A DNA stretch of 64,000 nucleotides, taken from the NCBI GenBank assembly GCA_905221605.1, contig CAJNDS010002309.1, positions 412,501-476,500 of the forward strand. Direction: 5' to 3'. The first letter of the stretch is position 1. Each line of letters starts with the position of its first letter. The notes under the pieces were generated by a model. That model was not told where the DNA came from, ran no database searches, and saw only the letters and a list, made by a program, of their open reading frames with translations. Source of the DNA: Symbiodinium natans. Taxonomy: Eukaryota; Sar; Dinophyceae; Suessiales; Symbiodiniaceae. Shown piece by piece: positions 57,315 through 64,000 of the stretch. A program made the translations under genes and the position numbers.

Positions 57315-57560
57315 GCCCTAAACCCTAAACCCTAAACCCCAAACCCTAAACCCCAAACCCTAAACCCTAAATTTAGGGCTTTGGGGATGCGCTGCGCGTC
57401 CGCACAGTCTGCGGGATGCCAAAAAGAGATGATTGGTGGCCGCCTAGCAAAACTCCACCATCTCAGTACTGCCTGGGATTTAAGGTTGAGGGCCTACGGT
57501 TAAGGGTTTAGGGTTTAGGGTTTAGGGTTTAGGGTTTAGGGTTGAGGGTTTAGGGTTTAG
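57315..57560. repeat. CCCTAAA, island, TTTAGGG
   Basis: The island 57385-57470 is open on both strands (plus RTVCGMPKRDDWWPPSK; minus AVLRWWSFARRPPIISFW), unresolved. The flanking arrays have opposite orientation. Confidence 0.7.
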
Positions 57561-57573
57561 GGTTTAGCGTCAA

Positions 57574-57735
57574 AAGATGCAGAACTTCGCGTGCTTGCTG
57601 ATTCTACTTCAAGGATCAGGGGACTTCGTAAGCGGTGTTGTAAGTAAGGAAAGTATACCGATCCTCCAAGTAGAAGCACTTGAGAGAGGTGACTTCTCTC
57701 CACGGACGCTTTCTTTGTACGAGACGTGCTTGCCA
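57574..57735 (+). CDS. Coding-like island, about 53 codons
   Basis: The plus strand reads GSGDFVSGVVSKESIPIL then QVEALERGDFSPRTLSLY ending ETCLP plus TAG. An ATG lies 10 codons upstream (MQNFACLLILLQ). Could be a terminal exon or a small gene. Confidence 0.5.
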
Positions 57736-57792
57736 TAGTTTTGTTTAAAGTGTAGGGTTTAGGGTTTAGGGCTTAGGGCTTAGGGCTTAGGG

Positions 57793-58047
57793 TCCGCCGA
57801 CCCTGGCGTGTTGGATGGGAAAAGGTCTTTCTTCCTTACCCCCCCAAAACGCGGGGGGGGGGGGGTACCCCGCCAGCTTTTCCGTGGAGGAACAGGCCCC
57901 TACCCCCCCCCCCCCCTACCCCCCCCCCCCACCCCCCCCCCCACCCCCCCCCCCCCCACCCACCCCCAACCCCCCCCCCGCAACAGGAACCGCAAACAAA
58001 ATCACCAAACCCCAAACCTTAAACTTGTTCTCCTGCGGGTCGGCGGC
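57793..58047. mobile_element. C-rich foldback element, second copy
   Basis: It begins ccgccgacc, carries gtgttggatggg and ccttacccccccaaaac, then CCCCCCA runs, and ends ggtcggcggcttgagccgg. It is shorter than the copy at 51682-52019. Confidence 0.75.
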
Positions 58048-58049
58048 TT

Positions 58050-58498
58050 GAGCCGGTTTAGGGTTTAGGGTTTAGGGTTGAGGGTTGAGGGTTGAGGGTT
58101 GAGGGCTGCTATGTATTTGGTCAGAGGCGCAGCGACTGAAAGCCAATAGTTGAAGAAGCGCTGCAATCTTAAAGTCCTGGAGGCCTACACCCTACACTAC
58201 ACTGCAACCCTAAGTTTAGGGTTTAGGGTTTAGAGTTAAGGGTCTAGGATTTAGGTTTACCCTTACTAAACCCTAATTCCTGTAGGGTTGTTTTTTGGGC
58301 AGGGGAGGCGGGGGGGGGCAGGGTTGGGGACCTTCAACCCAGTCAAGCCCTACTGCCTAAGTTCTAGAATTCTGGAAAGCCTAGGATGGCCCTTAAGACC
58401 CTCTGAAAAATGTTCGTGAATATGATCCTCTTAAACCCAGTAAGGGAAAACAGAACGTATTTCGAAGGCCTACCAGAAACCCTATTCTGTGCAATCGG
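58050..58498. other. TTGAGGG tract, weak island, unique sequence
   Basis: 58100-58175 on the minus strand reads either FKIAALLQLLAFSRCASD or, after gattgcag, RFFNYWLSVAAPLTKYIA. 58260-58495 shows no frame. Confidence 0.4.
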
Positions 58499-58685
58499 TT
58501 TAGGGTTTAGGGTTTAGGGTTTAGGGTTTAGGGTTTAGGGTTTAGGGTTTAGGGTTTAGGGTGTAGGGGGTTTAGGGTGTAGGGGGTTTAGGGTTTAGCG
58601 TTTAAATTTAGGGTTTAGGGTTTAGGGTTTAGGTTTTAGGGTTTAGGGTTTAGGGTTTAGGGTTTAGGGATTAGGGACTAACCCT
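58499..58685 (+). repeat. TTTAGGG array
   Basis: About 20 units including two TGTAGGGGG slips. Confidence 0.95.
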
Positions 58686-58699
58686 ACTTGCTAAGTCAA

Positions 58700-58812
58700 G
58701 AGGGCTTCCAAGTAAGGCGAAGCGAGCTCGGCGGCACGGCTGCTAAGACCGGGTTCGACCCGTTGAACTCGAAGATGTAGAGGCCAGGGTCGAAGCCTGG
58801 CAGCTGCGTTTA
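58700..58812 (-). CDS. Exon island, clear coding signal
   Basis: The minus strand reads LPGFDPGLYIFEFNGSNP then VLAAVPPSSL. Gly/Phe/Tyr-rich beta-like run. TTTAGGG-rich sequence on both sides. Confidence 0.6.
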
Positions 58813-58814
58813 CG

Positions 58815-59235
58815 GTGTTTAGGGTTTGGGGTTTAGGGTTTAGGGTTTCGGGTTTAGGGTTTAGGGTTTAGGGTTTAGGGTTTAGGGTTTAGGGTTTAGG
58901 GTTTAGGGTTTTGGGTTTAGGGTTTAGGGTTTAGGGTTTAGGGTTTAGGGTTTAGGGTTTGGAGCCCGCGTTACTAGGGTTCAGAGTTTGGGGCTTGGGC
59001 TTTGATGTCTCAGGCTTTAAGGACTTAGGCGTAGCAGGCTCCACTGGTCAAGCAGCTCCATACATGCTAAGCCGTACTCGGAAGCCCTCCTTGAGTTTGT
59101 AAGTAGGGTTAGCAAGGTGTTGGTTGTGGGGATTATAGTAGGGTTTGTAAGGATACTTTGGGGGAGCAGACTTGCTAAGTCCAAAACCCCCTAATCCCTA
59201 AACCCTAAACCCTAAACCCTAAACCCTACACCCTA
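58815..59235. repeat. TTTAGGG array, dispersed fragment, CCCTAAA
   Basis: TTTAGGG lies at 58818-58960. 59095-59185 is the inverted relative of 13325-13390. CCCTAAA lies at 59195-59240. Confidence 0.8.
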
Positions 59236-59239
59236 GACA

Positions 59240-59345
59240 CTAAACAGAGCTTCTAAGTGTGGGGCCACAGGAACCATGTTGGCAACTTTCGGGAAGTCTT
59301 CAAGGCCATTCTGAGGTTTGAGCAGAATATTTCATCAGAGTCCTA
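59240..59345 (-). CDS. Possible exon island
   Basis: The minus strand reads SDEIFCSNLRMALKTSRK then LPTWFLWPHT. No splice support. Confidence 0.35.
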
Positions 59346-59509
59346 AGACCTGAGCCACGAGCCTTTTGGGGTTTAGCGTTTAGGGTTTCGGGTTTGGGGT
59401 TTAGGGTTTGGGGTTAAGCGTTTAGGTTTGGGGTTTAGGGTTTAGGGTTTGGGGCCGGGGTTAGGGTTTAGGGTCAGCCCTAAAACCTTGAGCCCTGAAC
59501 CCCGAATCC

Positions 59510-59605
59510 TGCAAAACGGCGCCTGTGGTGTTGGCGCGAAACTCAATCCGAACTTCACCCAGAGGGGTGCCCAGGTAGTCGCCGATCTCGAGGCAGCGCT
59601 GTTTG
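59510..59605 (-). CDS. Exon island, clear coding signal
   Basis: The minus strand reads QRCLEIGDYLGTPLGEVR then IEFRANTTGAVLQDSG. Alternating charged/hydrophobic pattern of a folded domain. The plus strand is also open but Ala/Gly-rich. Confidence 0.6.
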
Positions 59606-60190
59606 GGGTTCAGGGTGTAGGGTTGAGGGTTTGGGGTTTAGGGTTTAGGGTTTAGGGTTTAGGGTTTAGGGTTTATGGTTTAGGGTTCCAAGGACGCACC
59701 CTAGGGATCATCTGCTGCCTGGAGCTCTGTTTTTGGGTGCTGAGGTTGCTTAGAAGCCCTAAGCCCTAAACCAAAGAGGGTTTAGGGTTGAGGGTTGAGG
59801 GTTTAGGGTTTAGGGTTTAGGGTTTAGGGTATAGGGTTTAGGGTTTGGGGTTTGGGGTTTAGGGTTTAGGGTTTAGGGTTTAGGGCTTGGGGCTTGGGGT
59901 TTAGGGTTTAGGATTTAGGGCTTAAACCCAAAACCCTAAGCCCCAAGCCCTGAACCCTAAACTTCCAACTGCTACTTGTTTACCTACCTCACCCTAAACT
60001 ACAAGAATCTCACCACTAGAATCTCAACCATTTCGGAACCCCCAAACCCTAAATCCCAAATGCCAGAGGCCTCACACCTCGAGCACTCTTGGCCCGTGCG
60101 AATGGTTTAGGGTTTAGGGTTTAGGGCTTAGGGTTTAGGGTTTAGGGTTTGGGGTTTAGTGTTTAGGGTTTAGGGTTTAGGGTTTAGGGT
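59606..60190 (+). repeat. TTTAGGG/TTTGGGG tracts
   Basis: Arrays lie at 59635-59685, 59780-59915 and 60105-60190. The unique pieces between are short and unassigned. Confidence 0.85.
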
Positions 60191-60194
60191 CTGT

Positions 60195-60475
60195 TTCCGC
60201 TTTCATCTACACCACGACTCCAGCGCGATCTTCACTCCCAGGCCCAAAGGCCTTGCTGCGGGTAAACCCGAGACGCAACCCGTACCCTGCACACCCGAAA
60301 CCCCGAAACCCCGAACCCTGGGCCCTAGAAATCCTAGACAACCCTAAACCCTAAACCCTAAACCCTAAACCCTAAACCCTAAACCCTAAACCCTAAACCC
60401 TAAACCCTAAACCCTAAACCCTAAACCCTAAACCCTAAACCCCATGGTTGCAAACCCTAAACCCTAAACGTCCCT
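60195..60475. repeat. Small island, then CCCTAAA array
   Basis: 60195-60260 has a minus frame (LPAARPLGLGVKIALESW) before GTGTAG. CCCTAAA at 60340-60442 is near perfect. Confidence 0.8.
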
Positions 60476-60479
60476 CAAC

Positions 60480-60565
60480 CCTGCCTTCTCCAGGGCCCCA
60501 ATGAACCAGACCCACCTGGACAGTGGTCGAGGCAGCGTAGGATTGGTCTGACTTTAGGGTCCCTT
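60480..60565 (-). CDS. Exon island
   Basis: The minus strand reads SDQSYAASTTVQVGLVHW then GPGEG. It lies beside the CCCTAAA array. Confidence 0.45.
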
Positions 60566-61019
60566 GGCAGTTTGAGGTTCAAGGTTTAGGGCTTGGGGTT
60601 TACGGCTTGGGGTTTGGGGTCTAGAGTTTAGTTCGTCCTAAACCCTAAACCCGAAACCCGAAACCCGAAACTCGAAACCCATAAAAAGGGCAGAGCCGAA
60701 TGTCAACCATCCGCTTTTGGATGCCTCAGGGGGCTCGGGGCTTGGGGGCTTCGGGGTTCGGAGTGCGTGTAGGGCTCAAGGGGCAGGCTTCCTGAGGGGG
60801 AGGTTTTAAGTTTTGGGTTTAGGGTTTAGGGTTTGGGGTTTAGGGTTTAGGATTTAGGGTTCAGGGTTAAGGGCCGTTTAGGGTTCGGGGTTGAAGGTTC
60901 AGGGGCTTAATTAGAGCCTTTTGGGGTCTGTTTCTCCCCACGGCTCTGCAAGGCTTTTGGTCCAACGTCGCGGTGATCAGCGCCCAAGCGGCGCCAGGAG
61001 TGCTCCTCGCGGCGAGCAG
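60566..61019. other. Diverged repeats and 3' flank of the WD40 gene
   Basis: 60815-60880 is TTTAGGG-like. 60915-61019 is unique and directly follows the WD40 stop, so it may be its 3' untranslated region. Confidence 0.5.
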
Positions 61020-62039
61020 TCAAACGAAGCTCTGCAGCTTTACCGGCGCGTACCAGATTATGATTGTCCCCTGCGAGTACTCGTCATTGCTTCCTGAAAG
61101 GATCTGGGCGCCATATGGGCTGTAGGCCACGGAAGTCACATTACCGGCGTGACTGTTCAGCTCCTGCATGCACGTGCCAGACCCGGCATCCCACACTTTG
61201 ATGATCCCGTCCTCACTTCCGGAAATGAAGTTGGCTCCATCCGGACTGTAGGCCACAGAGTTCACAGATGAAAGGACCCCACAGGTGAGTGTCTGCAAGC
61301 AGGTGCCCGAGGCGGCATCCCACACCTTGATGGTCCCATCCCAACTTCCGGACATGACGTGGGCTCCATCCGGGCTGTAGGCCACGGAGCTGACGGCCAT
61401 GGCGTGGCCAGCGAACGTCTCCAAGAGGGCGCCGGTGGCGACATCCCACATCTTGACGGTCTTGTTGGAGTTGCCTGAAATGATGTGGGCGCCATCCGGA
61501 CTGTAGGCCACGCAGTAGATGAACGAGTGGTCGGTCAATGTCCGCAGGCACTCACCCGACCTGGCATCCCAAACCTTGATGGTGTTGTCGTAACTTCCGG
61601 AAACTATCTTAGAACCGTCCGGGCTGTAGGCCACGGAAGCTACGGCCTTGTCGTGACCGGTGAGCGTTTGCACGCACCTACCGGTGATGGCATCCCACAC
61701 CTTGAGGGTCGCGTCCCAACTTCCGGAAACGACGTGGGTGCCGTCTGGGCTGTAGGCCACGGAGCTCACCTTTTGCTTGTGGCCAGTGAGCGTTTGCAAG
61801 CACGTGCCTGTGGCGGCATCCCACACACGAACCATGGTGTCCGTGGAGCCAGAGACCAAGTTCGCTCCATCCGGGGACCACTGCACCGAAATGAGCTGCG
61901 ACCCGACCCGAATCGTCCGATTTGGAAGCTCGACCCCCTTCAGTGAAGTCTCAGCATGCGCAGCCCGCGCCGCCGCCTGTTGTAGGATGGAGGCCATTGC
62001 CAGGAGCCCGAGGCCGAGACCTTTGGAGCTGAAAGCCAT
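61020..62039 (-). CDS. WD40-repeat protein with signal-like N-terminus, complete and intronless
   Basis: This 339-residue frame is the only complete gene I am sure of. Residues 1-30 (MAFSSKGLGLGLLAMASI...AHA) look like a signal or targeting peptide with a cleavage site near AHA-ET. Seven WD40 repeats follow, each of about 42 residues, with the hallmark SVAYSPDG, SGS-x-D and KVWDA motifs; seven make one complete beta-propeller, normally a protein-binding platform. Repeat 7 is degenerate (SPYG, IIIWYA). An in-frame TAA in the upstream TTTAGGG tract supports this ATG; the gene ends TGA. There are no introns, unlike the surrounding islands, which suggests retroposition. The partner is unknown; the near-identical blades suggest recent repeat homogenisation. 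Confidence 0.95.
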   Translation of the reverse strand: MAFSSKGLGLGLLAMASILQQAAARAAHAETSLKGVELPNRTIRVGSQLISVQWSPDGANLVSGSTDTMVRVWDAATGTCLQTLTGHKQKVSSVAYSPDGTHVVSGSWDATLKVWDAITGRCVQTLTGHDKAVASVAYSPDGSKIVSGSYDNTIKVWDARSGECLRTLTDHSFIYCVAYSPDGAHIISGNSNKTVKMWDVATGALLETFAGHAMAVSSVAYSPDGAHVMSGSWDGTIKVWDAASGTCLQTLTCGVLSSVNSVAYSPDGANFISGSEDGIIKVWDAGSGTCMQELNSHAGNVTSVAYSPYGAQILSGSNDEYSQGTIIIWYAPVKLQSFV

Positions 62040-62066
62040 GGCTTCAAGAAGTGCTCCTTTAAAGCA

Positions 62067-62165
62067 TACGGTTTAGGGTTTAGGGTTTAGGGTTTAGGGT
62101 TTAGGGTTTAGGGCTTAGGGCTTAGGGCTTAGGGCTTAGGGCTTAGGGCTTAGGGCTTAGGGTTT
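62067..62165 (+). repeat. TTTAGGG then CTTAGGG array
   Basis: Five TTTAGGG then eight CTTAGGG units, starting 28 bases upstream of the WD40 ATG. Confidence 0.95.
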
Positions 62166-62403
62166 AGAGGTTCAGGGTTTAGTAATTTTGGGTTTTGATA
62201 ACTCACACAGTATTTAGGTTTTACCTGTGAAGCCAATCACAACTAACCTGCCGTTTCAAGGCCTCCAAGTAAGGCCTCATAAACCTACTGTTCTGTCGGG
62301 TTTGTGGGCACAGGTAGGGTTTAGGATTTTGGATTTCAGGCCTTAAGGTTTAGGGCAAGTTTGAACCCTGAGCTCCTCTGCTATCCCTATGAGCACTGAG
62401 GGT

Positions 62404-62419
62404 TTGAGCCAAGATGGCC
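62404..62419 (-). other. Possible relict dinoflagellate spliced-leader core
   Basis: The minus strand reads GGCCATCTTGGCTCAA. The known leader core is GCCATTTTGGCTCAA, so 14 of 15 match, on the same strand as and about 365 bases upstream of the WD40 gene. The first five leader bases do not match. Chance occurrence of such a match in this window is low, but the distance weakens the link. Confidence 0.4.
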
Positions 62420-62500
62420 GTTTCAGGTTTAGGGTCTGCTTATGTGCTTGCTTGCTACCACCATGGTACCCCCAAGTATCGTAAACCACCATATTGCAGC

Positions 62501-62875
62501 AAACCCTAAACCCTAAACCCTAAACCCTAAACCCTAAACCCTAAACCCTAAACCCTAAACCCTAAACCCCAAACCCCAAACCCTAAACCCTAAACCGAAA
62601 CCACCCCCAAACACTCCTCAGATCACAGGCCCTCCCGCCGCCTGCAGCGAAGTCCTCGAGGCGCCGGTAGGGAACCCAACTCCTTGGCAAGGGTTTAGGG
62701 TTTAGGGTTTAGGGTTTAGGGTTTAGGGTTTGGGGTTTAGGGTTGTTTAGGGTTTGGGGTTTAGGGTTTAGGGTTTGGGGTTTGGGGTTTGGGGTTTGGG
62801 GTTTGGGGTTCGGGGTTTGGGGTTTGGGGTTTGGGGTTTGGGGTGTAGGGTGCAGTAGGGTTTGGGGTTTGGGGT
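62501..62875. repeat. CCCTAAA array, small island, TTTAGGG/TTTGGGG
   Basis: CCCTAAA lies at 62501-62597 and TTTAGGG then TTTGGGG at 62692-62870. The island 62610-62690 has a weak minus frame. 62166-62500 upstream is unique with no gene seen. Confidence 0.85.
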
Positions 62876-62879
62876 TGAG

Positions 62880-62950
62880 AGGTGCGGAATCGGCCGTGTG
62901 GTTCGTCCACCCAGCGTTGTCCGCAGCCAGGCAGAAGGCACGTGGAGGGC
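62880..62950 (-). CDS. Exon island
   Basis: The minus strand reads PRAFCLAADNAGWTNHTA then DSAPL. It lies between TTTGGGG and CCCTAAA. Confidence 0.5.
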
Positions 62951-63024
62951 CCTACACCCTAAACCCTAAACCTAAACCCTAAGCCCTAAACCCTAAACCC
63001 CAAACCCTAAACCCTAAACCCCAA

Positions 63025-63138
63025 ACCTTCTTCTCCAGGAGAGAAGCCCAAGGGGTAGCGGTAGAGCTGCTGGGGGTCTCGTGGGTTTGCTCGCCCAGCT
63101 CTGTCCTGGTTGGCTTCTTCAAAGCCTTGGAATAAAAG
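63025..63138 (-). CDS. Exon island, clear coding signal
   Basis: The minus strand reads FQGFEEANQDRAGRANPR then DPQQLYRYPLGFSPGEE. Polar and aromatic; CCCTAAA on both sides. It may follow the lysine-rich exon at 63196-63319 in the same gene. Confidence 0.6.
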
Positions 63139-63195
63139 CCCTAAACCCTAAACCCTAAACCCTAAACCCTAAACCCTAAACCCTAAACCCTGAAC

Positions 63196-63319
63196 CTTGT
63201 AACTCAGTCTTGGCCTTCGGCTTGCCAGCACCTTTGGCGAACTTTCCTGGCTTGCTCTTGGCCACTGTCGACTTTGGTGCTTTGGTCTTATTCTGTGCAC
63301 TGGCTTTCGCCTTCGCCAT
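63196..63319 (-). CDS. Lysine-rich first exon
   Basis: An ATG at 63319 in gccATGg context opens MAKAKASAQNKTKAPKST then KSKPGKFAKGAGKPKAKT, 41 codons up to a CAAG-GT donor at 63195. Lys/Ala/Pro richness is typical of histone H1-like, dinoflagellate basic nuclear or ribosomal protein tails; I cannot tell which. Upstream TTCACACTTAG could be a cis or trans splice acceptor. Confidence 0.6.
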
Positions 63320-63415
63320 GGCGGATGGCAGAACACAAAACCTAAGTGTGAACGAGGCTCCTGTGGTGGATCAGCGTGCTGCAAACATGCTAGGAGTAAA
63401 TGACAAGTCAAGGGG
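63320..63415 (-). other. 5' flank of the lysine-rich exon
   Basis: Unique sequence with two acceptor-like sites on the minus strand (catgtttgcag and ttcacacttag) and no open frame that continues into the ATG. Confidence 0.4.
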
Positions 63416-63417
63416 GG

Positions 63418-63752
63418 AGTACCCTAAACCCTAAACCCTAAACCTTAAACCCTAAACCCCAAACCCTAAACCCTAAAACCTAAGGTTCCCTAATACTCCC
63501 GAGAACCCTAGAGAAGAGGCTTAGGAGCTGAGGGGGTTTAGGGTTTAGCTAAACCCCAAACCCTAAACCCCAAACCCCAAACCCTAAACCCCAAACCCTA
63601 CACCCTAAACCCTAAATTGCAGGATGTTGTTCAGGCTTGAATAGGGGCGATGAAATCACTTAAGCTTTATGGGCTTAGGGTTAAGCCTAAACCCTAAACC
63701 CTAAACCCTAAACACTAAACCCTAAACCCTAAACCCTAAACCCTAAACCCTA
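63418..63752. repeat. CCCTAAA/CCCCAAA tracts with an inverted pair
   Basis: CCCTAAA lies at 63421-63480, 63553-63615 and 63687-63755. TTTAGGG meets CCCCAAA at 63537-63560 ('gggtttagctaaacccc'). Confidence 0.9.
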
Positions 63753-63754
63753 AA

Positions 63755-63890
63755 CCCCACGCTGGACGCGCACCGCATCCCCGTGATGCAATGGCTCCTA
63801 TCCCCTCGAGGGGTGGTGTAGGATTTAGACAGCTCAGCCGTTGCAGCCAACTTTCGAACCACGCCGGACCGTGCACTGTAAAACCCACAA
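63755..63890 (-). CDS. Possible exon island
   Basis: The minus strand reads SGVVRKLAATAELSKSYT then TPRGDRSHCITGMRCAS. It is open across the island; the window ends 110 bases further in diverged TTTAGGG. Confidence 0.4.
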
Positions 63891-64000
63891 CCCTCAACTC
63901 CTAACTAAGGGTTTAGGGTTCAAGGGTTTAGGGGTTTAAGGGTTTAGCTTTCCGGGTTTCCCCTAGACCCTAACACCTCAACCCAACCTGCAACCCCTAG

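Overview
This looks like nuclear DNA from a eukaryote, most likely an alga and plausibly a dinoflagellate. The reasons are: (1) a dominant plant/algal telomere-type heptamer, TTTAGGG/CCCTAAA, in both orientations across the whole window; (2) short open segments bordered by eukaryotic splice signals; (3) an intronless seven-blade WD40 gene with a 14/15 match to the core of the dinoflagellate spliced leader about 365 bases upstream of its start. There are no operons, Shine-Dalgarno sites, rRNA, tRNA or CRISPR arrays that I could recognise. The organism call is an inference; no database was searched.

Layout. Almost all of the sequence is telomere-like satellite: perfect arrays, diverged arrays, and separately homogenised variants (TTTTAGGG, TTTAGGGG, TTTAGGGGG, TTTGGGG, CTTGGGG, CTTAGGG, TTCAGGG, CCCTATAAA). 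Embedded in it are about 90 unique islands, mostly 60-250 bases long. Translated by eye, most islands contain a protein-like open frame, the majority on the minus strand. Several have textbook splice sites at their edges (for example 2681-2767, 7895-7978, 26445-26558, 38884-38942, 45295-45549, 54458-54542). I therefore read much of the window as split genes whose introns are made largely of telomere-type repeat. I call these units exon islands; their joins into genes are not resolved. Plus- and minus-strand islands are interleaved, so either several genes overlap or the fragments are shuffled.

Regions. 0-1.4 kb: degenerate CCCTAAACACTAAA satellite. 1.4-2.2 kb: inverted minisatellite and microsatellites. 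2.7-8 kb: islands plus a 36-bp minisatellite. 8.5-11 kb: largest low-repeat genic block, minus strand, with several frame switches. 11-16.6 kb: ITS arrays, including a head-to-head junction, with exon islands. 16.8-19.1 kb: palindromic satellite, then a foreign-looking AT-rich block. 19-43 kb: dense exon islands, TTTGGGG arrays up to 860 bp, and MITEs. 43-47.4 kb: TTTAGGGG(G) arrays, a clear 85-codon exon, poly-G and a foldback satellite. 47-60 kb: more islands and C-rich foldback elements. 61.0-62.0 kb: the one complete confident gene, a WD40 protein. 62-64 kb: islands including a lysine-rich first exon.

The most interesting signal is that four telomere-like tracts are bracketed by 15-43 bp direct duplications of unique sequence. 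This looks like target-site duplication, and one case interrupts an exon. It suggests that telomeric repeat is inserted into genes here, which could explain how the repeat-filled introns arose.
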